DNA of 64,000 bases from Parasphingorhabdus sp. SCSIO 66989 (GTDB lineage: Bacteria; Pseudomonadota; Alphaproteobacteria; Sphingomonadales; Sphingomonadaceae), in NCBI RefSeq assembly GCF_032852305.1, contig NZ_CP136594.1, positions 3,137,501 to 3,201,500 of the forward strand, written 5' to 3'. A program made the position numbers and the translations under genes. Position 1 is the first letter of the stretch. Each line of letters opens with the position of its first letter. Positions 17,627-26,266 of this stretch are shown here, in pieces. A model generated the notes under the pieces. It had not been told where the DNA came from and ran no database searches. It was given only the letters and a program-made list of their open reading frames with translations.

Positions 17627-18673
17627 TTAGGCACGGGCTGACGATAATCTGCCGGTCGCTTCTCTCGCTTCCGCCGTCCAGTCAGAGAGCTTCGCTTGCA
17701 TATCAGCGTCTAGACGCTTCCAACGCGGTTCCAGCCGTTTTGGGATGGCGGAGGCAGCATCAAGCCAGGTCTTGTCCGGTTCTACCTCCAGGAAGTAAGC
17801 GAGCCTGTCGAGTTCGTGCTTCGGGTCATCGACCAGACGGGTATATTCCAGATAGTGTCGGCGATCCTCGGCAAGAGACAGAAATTCCGGGATGCTCGTC
17901 AGCATCAGCTCGCTCCAGAAGCCAGCGCAATCTTCAAGCGATGGCGGTGTGTCCACCATCCATCTGACCAGTGGCTTGACCGCAAAAACCCTGTCGTTGA
18001 ACCGCAAATGGCGACTGCGCCCTGCAGGGTTATCGAGATCAATAGGATTAGGCCCAAATCTGCCCGACCATTTCCAGTTCCAGATCGCAGGCCGTATCGG
18101 CTTAAAGGCCTGCATCGACAGGGCGACATCCCTGCCATCGCGATAGAGCAGTATGAATTTTGCTTCAGGAAAGAGCCTGGGCAATAGCTTCACATACATC
18201 TGCGACAGCCCTGTGCGCTCGACCCAGATTTTGCGGCCCAGCCGCTCCTGCAATGTCCTGAAAAGCCTATCATGATGCGCTTCGATTGTTTGGTCCGGGA
18301 AGCGCGGCACTATTCGCGCCAGCTCATCGAACAGCTTTTGCGGATTGTCACTAATGTGCGGCAGCGTCGAAACCAACAGAGGCGGTAAATTATCAATCGG
18401 AAAACGCCCCATCCCCTCGCGATACAGAAATTCACTTGGCGCTGTTTTCGCAGTGAACATAACCCGCATAGATCGCGTCTGCGTCGACAATTGCTGCCAG
18501 TAACGCTTGCCGCTGATCTTTCCGGGCAAAAGGCTTCGCACACCTTGGGTCGAGAAAAATTCGAAGAGGCTAAGAATGTCAGGATGCAGATTAAGAATGT
18601 TCGAGAGCATGGTCGAACCACATCGGCCCGGACCAAGCACGAAAGTTCCGTTCTCTCCCTCTGAACCTTTCAT
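17627..18673 (-). CDS. sulfotransferase family protein
   Basis: 348 residues. The PAPS-binding P-loop-like motif is VLGPGRCGSTMLSNIL at about 12-27, and the 3'-phosphate loop is FILLYRDGRDVALSM (about residues 172-186), both typical of the Stf0/sulfotransferase fold. It should transfer sulfate from PAPS to a hydroxyl or amino group. The acceptor is unknown. The gene is convergent with sbtB (10-base gap) and divergent from the CHASE2-EAL gene. Codon use is more AT-rich than its neighbours, and it may be accessory. Confidence 0.85.
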   Translation of the reverse strand: MKGSEGENGTFVLGPGRCGSTMLSNILNLHPDILSLFEFFSTQGVRSLLPGKISGKRYWQQLSTQTRSMRVMFTAKTAPSEFLYREGMGRFPIDNLPPLLVSTLPHISDNPQKLFDELARIVPRFPDQTIEAHHDRLFRTLQERLGRKIWVERTGLSQMYVKLLPRLFPEAKFILLYRDGRDVALSMQAFKPIRPAIWNWKWSGRFGPNPIDLDNPAGRSRHLRFNDRVFAVKPLVRWMVDTPPSLEDCAGFWSELMLTSIPEFLSLAEDRRHYLEYTRLVDDPKHELDRLAYFLEVEPDKTWLDAASAIPKRLEPRWKRLDADMQAKLSDWTAEAREATGRLSSARA

Positions 18674-18694
18674 TACGGCTAACCGTAGCGCAAG

Positions 18695-18702
18695 TTAACC
18701 AT
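18695..18702. promoter_or_regulatory. TTAACCAT octamer in divergent promoter region
   Basis: This octamer matches the half-site reported for the alphaproteobacterial cell-cycle regulator CtrA. It lies 22 bases upstream of the sulfotransferase start and 78 bases upstream of the EAL gene. A second copy lies before the 13-codon gene. With eight bases only, chance is a real alternative. Confidence 0.3.
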
Positions 18703-18779
18703 ATTCATAGCGCGATTTATTTAGGCTAACGAAATATTAGCAGTGTTGGGACTAAGGCTTTTGACGGGTTTCAAAAACC

Positions 18780-21161
18780 ATGGTCAAGGCAATGCACAGT
18801 CAAAACACCAAATCGCGAGCATCGCTCACTGGACCGCTTGGCTGGATCGGGTCGCTCCTTCAGAGAATTCCGTTCAGGCGCAAATCAGCCAGTACGGCTG
18901 ACGAGGTTAAGAAGAAGCGCCGAAACATTGCTATCACCGCGATCGCAATTGGCGCGATCGCCGGATTTATTGAACTGCCAATGCCTGTGGACGACGCCTT
19001 CCGCGCCGTTCGTGCCGAGCTGCGATCGCATGATGCGCCGGACGATATTGTCGTGGTCGCGGTCGACGATGCGACGCTGAATGAGATTGGGCGCGATCTG
19101 CCGACCAGAATACAAGATGCCGAGGTTGTTGAGAAGATTTTCGCAGCCGGCGCAACAAAGCTAGTATTTGACAGAGCCTATGCCGACCCGGCAACACCGG
19201 AAGAAGATGCTGCCTTGGCGAGAACTTTTGCTCGGCATAAGGGTAAAGTGTGGCTTGGGGCGTCTCCAGCTGCAGATAATGGTCTGCAAAAACATGACGG
19301 GCTATTCCCTACCACCAAACTGCGCCATAATGTTGAAATGGCGTCGATGATGGGCAATGTTACGCCGTTCGAGTTATCGGTGCAGTTTCCAACCGAAACC
19401 AGAATAGGTGATATGCCAACCCCTTCTATATCAGCGGTGTTGGGAGATTATGAGGGCAGATTGCATTGGTATCGCCCTGACTTTGCAATCAATCCCGCAA
19501 CCATAGAAACCATAAGCTATGCCGATCTTCTGTTTGACCGACTTGATGAAAGGCGCTTGGCTGGACGAAGCGTAATAATTGGGTATACCGATCTTCTGAC
19601 TTCCGACCTACGTAACCTACCACTTGGAGGAAAAGTTCCGGGCGTGTATTTTCACGTTATGGGGGCCCACACCTTGAAGAACGGGCTTCCATTAGACCTT
19701 GGGTGGATACCCGGGCTTGTATTTGTCATAATCATCATTGTGTTTCAGGCAAAACGGAAGAAGCCTCTCCCTAAACTCGCATGGGGTGGCACCCTAGCCT
19801 TGTTGATTGCACCGCTTGCTTTCGATTATCTGGCAATCAATATCGATTCTTCAGCCGCTATTCTCACGCTTGGGATAGCCACATTTAGACTGCGTCGCCT
19901 TTCTAATCAGGTCTACCATAAGGATACCGATCTTATCTTAGCTGGTGCCATCTCCAGCGGAGAGCATAGCCAAGCACAAGACGTCTATGCATTGAAGATC
20001 GAGAATCTTGGTGATCTTACCGAGTCTATCGAACCCAAACAATTTGGCACCTTTATCGAACGTATCATTACTTGTGTTCAGCAGGCCAGCCCATCGACCG
20101 GAGCCGATACACAAGTCGCCTTCGAGAAGGACACTTTGCTGTGGTTCGCCCAGAAGCTTGATCGGTCTGAATTGGAAGCAAACAGCCTTGGACTTGTTTC
20201 GGTACTGCGCAATGCCATGACCTATCAGGGCAATTGGGCCAACTTAGCCACAACGCTGGGCGTTGATATCAGCTACGACCTTCCCGTTGCCCAACGCGTA
20301 CAAAATGCCATTCGTGCAGCCGAAAACGGTACCAAGACTAGCAGGCGATTTGTCATTTCGGACGAGCAGTTTCTTGATGAGCGGCGCCGCTATCTCGAAC
20401 TGCTTGCCGAGCTCAATATTGGCATGAAGGCTGAGACTATCGGAGTTGCATATCAGCCCAAGATCCGATTGGCGAACGACACGGTCGCCGGTGCCGAAGC
20501 CCTTATTCGATGGCATCATCCGGAGCTCGGCTATGTTGACCCTTTCGAACTGGTTACCACCGCAGAAGAGCATGATCGGATCAATGAGCTTACCATCTAT
20601 GTACTTGACCGTGCTTTGGGTGAGGCCAAGGAAGCCGTTTTAATTGACCCGGATTTCAAGCTCGCCGTCAACTTTTCGGCGCAAGCTCTGGCCGACGAGA
20701 TGATCCTGCATCATACCCCCCGGCTACTTAAAGAGCACGCATTCCCGTCACGCAATCTCATCATAGAAGTAACCGAGTCAGCAAGGCTGGATGGCAAACG
20801 GGTGAACAGCAAAATCGCGGAATTGAGAGAGCACGGCATTTCCTTCTCGATTGACGATTTTGGCACCGGCCATTCCAGCCTGGATTATCTCAGCCGCGTT
20901 CCCTGTCAGGAACTCAAGATGGACCGCAAATTTGTCAGTGGCATGCAATCATCCGAAGACAATGCCAATTTGGTAAAAGGCACCATCGATATGGCACATT
21001 CGCTCGCCAAGTCCGTGGTCGCAGAAGGCGTTGAAGATGCGGCCACCGCCAATGCCCTACGCAATATTGGATGCGATCTGGCACAGGGCTATTTCTATTC
21101 GCCTGCGATTAGCATGGCAGATATCACCAAAATGATCGTAAAGCGGCGAAACGCAGCGTAA
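18780..21161 (+). CDS. CHASE2-EAL cyclic-di-GMP phosphodiesterase
   Basis: 793 residues. One transmembrane helix (about 50-67) precedes an extracytoplasmic CHASE2 sensor (about 70-310, DDIVVVAVDDATLNEIGRDL), followed by three helices (about 310-385), the usual CHASE2 topology. Residues about 390-540 form a degenerate GGDEF-like or linker region lacking a GGDEF motif. The EAL domain begins at about 550 with AEALIRW (about 572). It keeps IDDFGTGHSSLDYL, LKMDRKFV, VVAEGVED and LAQGYFYSPA, so metal and catalytic residues appear intact. It should hydrolyse c-di-GMP to pGpG in response to a periplasmic signal. Confidence 0.9.
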   Translation: MVKAMHSQNTKSRASLTGPLGWIGSLLQRIPFRRKSASTADEVKKKRRNIAITAIAIGAIAGFIELPMPVDDAFRAVRAELRSHDAPDDIVVVAVDDATLNEIGRDLPTRIQDAEVVEKIFAAGATKLVFDRAYADPATPEEDAALARTFARHKGKVWLGASPAADNGLQKHDGLFPTTKLRHNVEMASMMGNVTPFELSVQFPTETRIGDMPTPSISAVLGDYEGRLHWYRPDFAINPATIETISYADLLFDRLDERRLAGRSVIIGYTDLLTSDLRNLPLGGKVPGVYFHVMGAHTLKNGLPLDLGWIPGLVFVIIIIVFQAKRKKPLPKLAWGGTLALLIAPLAFDYLAINIDSSAAILTLGIATFRLRRLSNQVYHKDTDLILAGAISSGEHSQAQDVYALKIENLGDLTESIEPKQFGTFIERIITCVQQASPSTGADTQVAFEKDTLLWFAQKLDRSELEANSLGLVSVLRNAMTYQGNWANLATTLGVDISYDLPVAQRVQNAIRAAENGTKTSRRFVISDEQFLDERRRYLELLAELNIGMKAETIGVAYQPKIRLANDTVAGAEALIRWHHPELGYVDPFELVTTAEEHDRINELTIYVLDRALGEAKEAVLIDPDFKLAVNFSAQALADEMILHHTPRLLKEHAFPSRNLIIEVTESARLDGKRVNSKIAELREHGISFSIDDFGTGHSSLDYLSRVPCQELKMDRKFVSGMQSSEDNANLVKGTIDMAHSLAKSVVAEGVEDAATANALRNIGCDLAQGYFYSPAISMADITKMIVKRRNAA

Positions 21162-21185
21162 CCTTGCAATATATTTTACATTCTG

Positions 21186-21193
21186 TTAACCAT
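21186..21193. promoter_or_regulatory. TTAACCAT octamer before the 13-codon gene
   Basis: Second exact TTAACCAT in the window, 38 bases before the start at 21231. It matches a reported CtrA half-site. No standard -35/-10 pair with good spacing is visible around it. Confidence 0.3.
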
Positions 21194-21230
21194 AATTGTT
21201 AGTGCAATTCTATGGAGACAGGAGATTGCT

Positions 21231-21272
21231 ATGTTCTGGCGTTTTTTCCACGACGTGTTCGGCCGTCGCTAA
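21231..21272 (+). CDS. 13-residue small protein with strong RBS and terminator
   Basis: The frame reads MFWRFFHDVFGRR then TAA. ACAGGAG ends seven bases before the ATG, a better ribosome binding site than most large genes here have. A near-perfect Rho-independent terminator at 21291-21318 starts 19 bases after the stop. The peptide is aromatic and basic, could form a short amphipathic helix, and might associate with the membrane or a partner protein. It lies 69 bases after the EAL gene, alone or as the last cistron. I do not recognise it. A leader peptide or a spurious ORF in an sRNA are alternatives. Confidence 0.55.
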   Translation: MFWRFFHDVFGRR

Positions 21273-21290
21273 GACCTACCAAGATACATA

Positions 21291-21318
21291 AAAAGCCCCG
21301 GTTTTCCGGGGCTTTTTT
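21291..21318. terminator. Rho-independent terminator, probably bidirectional
   Basis: Stem AGCCCCGG/CCGGGGCT with a TTTT loop, flanked by an A run on the left and TTTTTT on the right. It can stop the EAL/small-gene transcript and, read in reverse, the aminotransferase transcript that ends at 21420. Confidence 0.88.
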
Positions 21319-21419
21319 GTTGCTCTTGCTACTTTGGTGCTGACCGCCAACCATCACATTGAAGCCAAGCGATGCACGCCGAATCGGACGCACTTTAACC
21401 CGATTCGGAATCAATGCGT

Positions 21420-22601
21420 TTAACCATATTTGGTCATAAATTTTTTCACATTGCGCGCCGCCTGTCTCAGGCGTTGCTCATTTTCAACCATCGCCAGCCG
21501 CACATAGCCCTCGCCTTCTTCACCAAAACCCACACCCGGGGCAACCGCCACCTGGGCCTCTGCGAGCAGCTTCTTGGAAAACTCCATCGCGCCCATTTCT
21601 TTGAACGCTTCCGGGATTGGTGCCCAGGCGAACATGCTCGCGGCAGGCGGCGGGATATCCCATCCGGCGCGACCAAAGCTTTCGACCATCACATCGCGGC
21701 GCGACTTGTAGAGCTGGCGATTGGCATCAACATTGTCCTGCGGCCCATTCAACGCCGCCACCGCTGCTGCCTGTATCGGGGTAAAGGCACCATAGTCGAG
21801 ATAGCTTTTCACCCGGGTCAGCGCGTCAATCAGCGTCTGGTTGCCAACCGCAAAGCCCATGCGCCAGCCGGCCATGGAATAGGTTTTCGACATGGAGGTG
21901 AATTCGACCGCAACATCCTTCGCGCCCGGCACCTCGAGGATAGATGGCGTCGGCTCATTGCCGAAATAGATCTCGGCATAGGCGAGATCGGAAATAACCC
22001 ATAGGTCATGCTTTTTGGCAAAGGCGACTACCTCTTTGTAGAAATCGAGATCAGCGACATAGGCGGTCGGGTTGCTGGGATAGCCCATGACCAGCACTTT
22101 GGGCTTGGGCACGCTATAGGCCATGGAATAGTGCAACCGCTTGAAGAAATCCGGCCCTGGCGCGGCGGGGATAGACCGGATCGCAGCCCCCGCAATTATG
22201 AAGCCAAAAGTATGGATCGGATAGCTCGGATTAGGGGCAAGCACGACATCGCCCGGCGCGGTGATCGCTTGCGCCAGATTGGCCAGCCCTTCCTTGGAGC
22301 CCAGCGTGACCACCACCTCTGTGTCAGGATCAAGATCGACATTGAAACGCCGCGCATAGTAGGCTGCCTGTGCCTTGCGCAGCCCCTTAATCCCCTTGGA
22401 CGCCGAATAGCGATGCGCATTGGGATCATTGGCGACTTCGGTCAGCTTGTCGATAATATGCTGTGCCGGAGCACCATCGGGATTGCCCATGCCAAGATCG
22501 ATAATATCCTCCCCCCGCGCCCGCGCCGCCGCCTTCATCGCATTCACTTCGGCGAAGACATAGGGCGGCAATCGGCGGATACGGTAGAATTCTTCGGTCA
22601 T
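21420..22601 (-). CDS. AlaC-type aspartate/alanine aminotransferase
   Basis: 393 residues, class I PLP-dependent aminotransferase. It has the substrate segment DIIDLGMGNPDG, SKEGLANLAQA, and the Schiff-base Lys in TSMSKTYSMAGWRMGF (about residue 236). The ARG-like carboxylate-binding Arg lies near the C-terminus (GYVRLAMVENEQRLRQA). The closest family pattern is AlaC/LL-DAP aminotransferase-like, converting pyruvate and glutamate to alanine. It diverges from phaC with a 200-base gap. Confidence 0.88.
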   Translation of the reverse strand: MTEEFYRIRRLPPYVFAEVNAMKAAARARGEDIIDLGMGNPDGAPAQHIIDKLTEVANDPNAHRYSASKGIKGLRKAQAAYYARRFNVDLDPDTEVVVTLGSKEGLANLAQAITAPGDVVLAPNPSYPIHTFGFIIAGAAIRSIPAAPGPDFFKRLHYSMAYSVPKPKVLVMGYPSNPTAYVADLDFYKEVVAFAKKHDLWVISDLAYAEIYFGNEPTPSILEVPGAKDVAVEFTSMSKTYSMAGWRMGFAVGNQTLIDALTRVKSYLDYGAFTPIQAAAVAALNGPQDNVDANRQLYKSRRDVMVESFGRAGWDIPPPAASMFAWAPIPEAFKEMGAMEFSKKLLAEAQVAVAPGVGFGEEGEGYVRLAMVENEQRLRQAARNVKKFMTKYG

Positions 22602-22801
22602 TTCCTTGGTCTCGGACTGGTGTTTCTCCTCGGCGCGGTTTGGCCGATCCAGTCAGGGCTGTCGAGCATTTTCATGCGTGCAGCAACGCCATGGCGTAAA
22701 TATATGTCGCGCCACCACCAATGGTTATGCAACAATGGTTACGCTGGCGCGGCGAAGCTGATAAGCTTCGACAAAAGCACCATCATAGGAGTCTCGCCAT
22801 T

Positions 22802-24622
22802 ATGTCCGCATCACAACCAGAGATGCCCGGTCTCAATATTCCCGGCATGGATATGTCCGCCATGAGCGAGGCGATGCCGAAACTCGAAGATATGCAGCAC
22901 TGGACCTGGGTGATGGGCAGGGCACAGCAGATGATGATGGAGCATATGGCCGAAATGGCGAGCAAGCAGCCGTCGAAAATGGCGGCCGACGCGCTCACCC
23001 AGTTCTGGGATCCTTCCTATTGGCAAGAGCAAATGGCGAATATGCCGAAATTCGATCCGGCGCAGATATTCGAGATGCAGAGCCAGTTCTGGCAGCAAGG
23101 GCTTAACCTGTGGCAGGGCCTGCTCGCCGGAGAAGTGCCCAAGGAAAGCAACAAACCCGACAGGCGCTTTCAGGCAGACGAATGGCAGAGTCATCCTGCC
23201 TTCTCGACGCTGGTGCAGGGCTATACCATGATTGCCGATCATCTTTTGCGGCTGACCGATACGGTGGACGGCATTGACCCAAAGGCCAAGGCACAATTAC
23301 GCTTTGCGATGCAGAATATCGTTGATGCCAGCGCGCCGTCCAACTTTGCCCTCACCAATCCGGCGGTGATCAAAAAGACGATTGAAACCAAGGGACAGAA
23401 TCTGCTCACCGGGCTGGAGCATATGCTGCGCGACATCCGCAACGGCCAGATGACGCATACCGACCCCAATGCGTTTGAGCTTGGCCGCAATATCGCGGTG
23501 ACGCCCGGCAAGGTGGTGCATGAGACCGCGCTTTATCAGCTGATCCAGTATAGTCCGACCACCGACAAGGTGCTGAAGACGCCGCTGATCATCTTCCCGC
23601 CCTGGATCAACCGTTTCTACATCCTCGATCTCAACGAGAAGAAGAGTTTCGTCAAATGGGCCGTGGATCAGGGCATCACCCTGTTCATGGTATCGTGGAA
23701 GTCCGCCGACAGTTCGATGCGCGAAGTGATCTGGGATGATTATGTCCGTTCCCAGATCGACGCGATTGATACCGTGCGTGAGCTGCTCAAGGTTCCCGAT
23801 GTGCACACCATTGGCTATTGCGTCTCCGGAACCACATTGGCGGCAACCCTGGCGCTGATGGCGGAGCGCGGCCAGGCCGAAAAGGTGAAGAGCGCCACCT
23901 TCTTCACCGCACAGGTCGATTTTGCCCATTCAGGTGATCTAAAGCTGTTTATCGATGACCAGCAGTTGAAGCTCATCGACACCGTCGCCGCCGATAGCGG
24001 CTATCTTGATGGTCGCTATATGGCGGCCACCTTTAATATGCTGCGCGGCCGGGATCTGATCTGGAACTATGTCGTCAACAACTATCTGCTGGGTGAGGAC
24101 TATCCGCCTTTCGACCTGCTGCACTGGAATGGCGACACCACCAACCTGCCGGTGAAATGGCACAAGGCCTATCTCGCCGATCTCTATCGCGACAACAAGC
24201 TGGTCGAGCCGGGCGCGATCACCATTGATGGCACCCCGATTGATCTGAGAAAAATCACAACGCCGATATTGGTACAGGCCGGCAAGGAAGACCATATTGC
24301 GCCCGCGAAGAGCGCATGGAAAATCATGGACCATGTCAGCGGCCCGAAAGAGTTTATGCTGGCAGGCTCAGGCCATATTGCCGGGGTGGTCAATCCGCCT
24401 GCAGCAAAGAAATACCAATATTGGACTAACCCGGATGAGACCGGAAGTCTGAGCGCCTTTATCGAAGGCGCCGAAGAGCATCCCGGCAGTTGGTGGCCCT
24501 ATTGGGTGCAATGGCTGGAAAAGCAGGCCCCGGCAAAAACCGCCGCAAAAGGCGCGCGTATACCGGGTGAGGGCGACAAGCCTGCGATTGAGGATGCGCC
24601 GGGTCGTTACGTGCGGCAGTAG
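22802..24622 (+). CDS. phaC: class I poly(3-hydroxyalkanoate) synthase
   Basis: 606 residues, expected for class I PhaC. The alpha/beta-hydrolase core has the lipase-like box with Cys340 in IGYCVSGT, Asp497 in GKEDHIAP and His525 in GSGHIAG, the catalytic triad that polymerises (R)-3-hydroxyacyl-CoA into storage granules. The N-terminal 100 residues are Met- and Gln-rich. The start at 22802 is chosen because AGGAG lies ten bases upstream; an in-frame ATG at 22721 would add an unlikely basic extension. A short hairpin (CGAAGCT...AGCTTCG, 22753-22770) lies in the leader. The phasin gene follows about 250 bases downstream. Confidence 0.95.
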   Translation: MSASQPEMPGLNIPGMDMSAMSEAMPKLEDMQHWTWVMGRAQQMMMEHMAEMASKQPSKMAADALTQFWDPSYWQEQMANMPKFDPAQIFEMQSQFWQQGLNLWQGLLAGEVPKESNKPDRRFQADEWQSHPAFSTLVQGYTMIADHLLRLTDTVDGIDPKAKAQLRFAMQNIVDASAPSNFALTNPAVIKKTIETKGQNLLTGLEHMLRDIRNGQMTHTDPNAFELGRNIAVTPGKVVHETALYQLIQYSPTTDKVLKTPLIIFPPWINRFYILDLNEKKSFVKWAVDQGITLFMVSWKSADSSMREVIWDDYVRSQIDAIDTVRELLKVPDVHTIGYCVSGTTLAATLALMAERGQAEKVKSATFFTAQVDFAHSGDLKLFIDDQQLKLIDTVAADSGYLDGRYMAATFNMLRGRDLIWNYVVNNYLLGEDYPPFDLLHWNGDTTNLPVKWHKAYLADLYRDNKLVEPGAITIDGTPIDLRKITTPILVQAGKEDHIAPAKSAWKIMDHVSGPKEFMLAGSGHIAGVVNPPAAKKYQYWTNPDETGSLSAFIEGAEEHPGSWWPYWVQWLEKQAPAKTAAKGARIPGEGDKPAIEDAPGRYVRQ

Positions 24623-24642
24623 GTTCCTTTAAGGAACAGTTC

Positions 24643-24709
24643 TCGTTCGTCTCGAGCGTAGTCGAGAGACATAGCGCACAGTGTCTCCACTACGCTCGAC
24701 ACGAACGGG
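24643..24709. repeat. palindromic repeat, family A, copy 2
   Basis: Inverted repeat built from TCTCGAGCGTAGTCGAGAGA and CTACGCTCGACACGAACG, the same design as 4452-4529. It lies 21 bases after the phaC stop. The stretch from here to 24786 shows nothing else. Confidence 0.8.
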
Positions 24710-24786
24710 GTTTTGTTCTTCTTCCTCTAAGCTAAGGTTTGGAATTGCCTAAAAAACCTGTCTAACCGACACGCATAAAACGCTTT

Positions 24787-24847
24787 TTGTGCACTGCACA
24801 AAATTGCTTGACATCCTCCCTGCCGATGCTTATTGTGCACTGCAACA
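24787..24847 (+). promoter_or_regulatory. phasin promoter with two TTGTGCACTGCA operators
   Basis: TTGACA at 24808-24813 and TATTGT at 24831-24836 with an exact 17-base spacer form a well-matched sigma-70 promoter. TTGTGCACTGCACAA (24787-24801), a perfect 7-1-7 palindrome, sits upstream. A second, imperfect copy, TTGTGCACTGCAACA (24833-24847), overlaps the -10. PhaR repressors of PHA genes bind TGCA-rich palindromes, so PhaR is the likely ligand; its gene is not in the window. Confidence 0.7.
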
Positions 24848-24869
24848 TCAATGACGCAGGACACGCATC

Positions 24870-25667
24870 ATGGCAAGCACGCCGAATACCCCAACTGCCA
24901 AACCCGTAGCTTCTAGCGAATCTGCGGAAAAGGCTTTTTCTGAAGCGGCGACCGCATCGGTTGCTCCGGCAACCACCGCGAAACCCGCTCCGGCTAAGAA
25001 AGCTGCTCCGGCTGCCAAAAAGGCAACCGTAGCCAAGAAAACGACAGCGGCGAAAAAGCCTGCTGCGAAAAAGGCACCGGCCAAAAAAGCTCCGGTAAAA
25101 GTAGCCGCCAAGAAAGCCACGGCGACCACTGCCAAAAAGACTGTTCGCAAGACCACCACACGCAAAACTGTTGCAGCCAAGAAAACCGCTGCTCCCAGAA
25201 AGGACGTTAAAATGACCAAGAAGACCGAAACCAAAGCAACCGCTGAAAACATGACCGCTCGCGCTCAGGAACTGTTCGGCGATGTATCAGGCCGCGCCAA
25301 AGCTGCTTTCGAAAAAGGCAGCGAATATGTTTCGCAGGCTACCGAGTTCAACAAAGCCAATATCGAAGCTCTGGTTGAATCCGGCAAGATCGCTGCCAAG
25401 GGCATGCAGGAAATGGGTCAGGCTTATGCTTCTGACACCCGCAAGAATTTCGAAGACGTAACCGCAACGATGAAGGATTTCGCTGCCGTTAAGTCGCCAA
25501 CCGAATTCTTCCAGCTGCAGGCCGAAACGCTGCGCAAGACTTTCGACACCGCTGTCAGCCAGACCTCGAAGAACACCGAAATGTTCGTCAAGCTCGCTGG
25601 CGACGCTTTCCAGCCGATCTCCAACCGCGTCAGCGTTGCGGTTGAGAACGTAAAGAAAGCTGCCTGA
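24870..25667 (+). CDS. phasin with N-terminal histone-H1-like Lys/Ala tail
   Basis: 265 residues in two parts. Residues about 37-113 are a Lys-, Ala- and Pro-rich tail (AAKKPAAKKAPAKKAPVK and similar), like histone H1 or the DNA-binding tails of PhaF and AlgP. Residues about 120-262 form the phasin domain, amphipathic helices that coat PHA granules (MTARAQELFGDVSGRAKAAF, AKGMQEMGQAYASDTRKNF). A Met within the sequence (MTKKTETK) could start a tail-less phasin. The protein probably covers granules and may tether them to the nucleoid. In PhaF the tail is C-terminal; here it is N-terminal. The upstream promoter and operators are strong, and a terminator follows. Confidence 0.9.
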   Translation: MASTPNTPTAKPVASSESAEKAFSEAATASVAPATTAKPAPAKKAAPAAKKATVAKKTTAAKKPAAKKAPAKKAPVKVAAKKATATTAKKTVRKTTTRKTVAAKKTAAPRKDVKMTKKTETKATAENMTARAQELFGDVSGRAKAAFEKGSEYVSQATEFNKANIEALVESGKIAAKGMQEMGQAYASDTRKNFEDVTATMKDFAAVKSPTEFFQLQAETLRKTFDTAVSQTSKNTEMFVKLAGDAFQPISNRVSVAVENVKKAA

Positions 25668-25718
25668 TTCGCTCAGGTGCTTGATCGTGGCTGATCATGG
25701 CCGCGATAACCAGATTGG

Positions 25719-25749
25719 GGCCGGAACGGGGAACTGTTCCGGCCTTTTT
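25719..25749 (+). terminator. Rho-independent terminator after phasin gene
   Basis: GGCCGGAAC...GTTCCGGCC, nine-base-pair GC-rich stem with an eight-base loop, followed by TTTTT. It lies 52 bases after the phasin stop. Confidence 0.9.
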
Positions 25750-25829
25750 GTATTTATCTTGCTGGTCAAACGGAATTGACGCGACTCAGCTCTTGCACCT
25801 GCACCGGGAATAACGATATTCTTGTGACC

Positions 25830-26264
25830 ATGCCGATCACCTCTGCACCCTATAGCGGCGCTGAAGCCGATACCGAGCTATTGCAGCGCAATGTGCTGCA
25901 TGGCGATGATGCGTCTCTGACCATCGTGCCCGTGCGCGCCAGTGATGAGGATGACGGCGATGAAGGCGACAGCCAGGTCGGCGTCGCGACAAAGACCCGC
26001 GCCAAACCGAAAAAGCCAAGCCAGTATAAGGTGCTGCTGCTCAACGACGATTATACCCCGATGGAATTTGTCGTCGCGGTACTGAAGCGCTTCTTCAATA
26101 TGGATATGGAACAGGCGACACGGGTAATGCTGCAGGTGCACCAACAGGGCATCGGCGTATGTGGCATCTACACCTATGAAATCGCCGAGACCAAGGTCAA
26201 TCAGGTGATGGACTGCGCCAAAGAAAACCAGCACCCGCTGCAATGCACGCTTGAGAAGGCTTGA
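25830..26264 (+). CDS. clpS: ATP-dependent Clp protease adaptor ClpS
   Basis: 144 residues from 25830. ClpS delivers N-degron substrates to ClpAP. The core ([40 protein letters not shown]) starts near residue 66 and includes the DD and His/Met residues of the N-degron pocket. A 60-residue acidic N-terminal extension (DEDDGDEGD) precedes it, longer than in E. coli ClpS. The ribosome binding site is weak, and an in-frame codon at 25776 is possible but less likely. clpA is not adjacent in this window. Confidence 0.92.
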   Translation: MPITSAPYSGAEADTELLQRNVLHGDDASLTIVPVRASDEDDGDEGDSQVGVATKTRAKPKKPSQYKVLLLNDDYTPMEFVVAVLKRFFNMDMEQATRVMLQVHQQGIGVCGIYTYEIAETKVNQVMDCAKENQHPLQCTLEKA

Positions 26265-26266
26265 AT

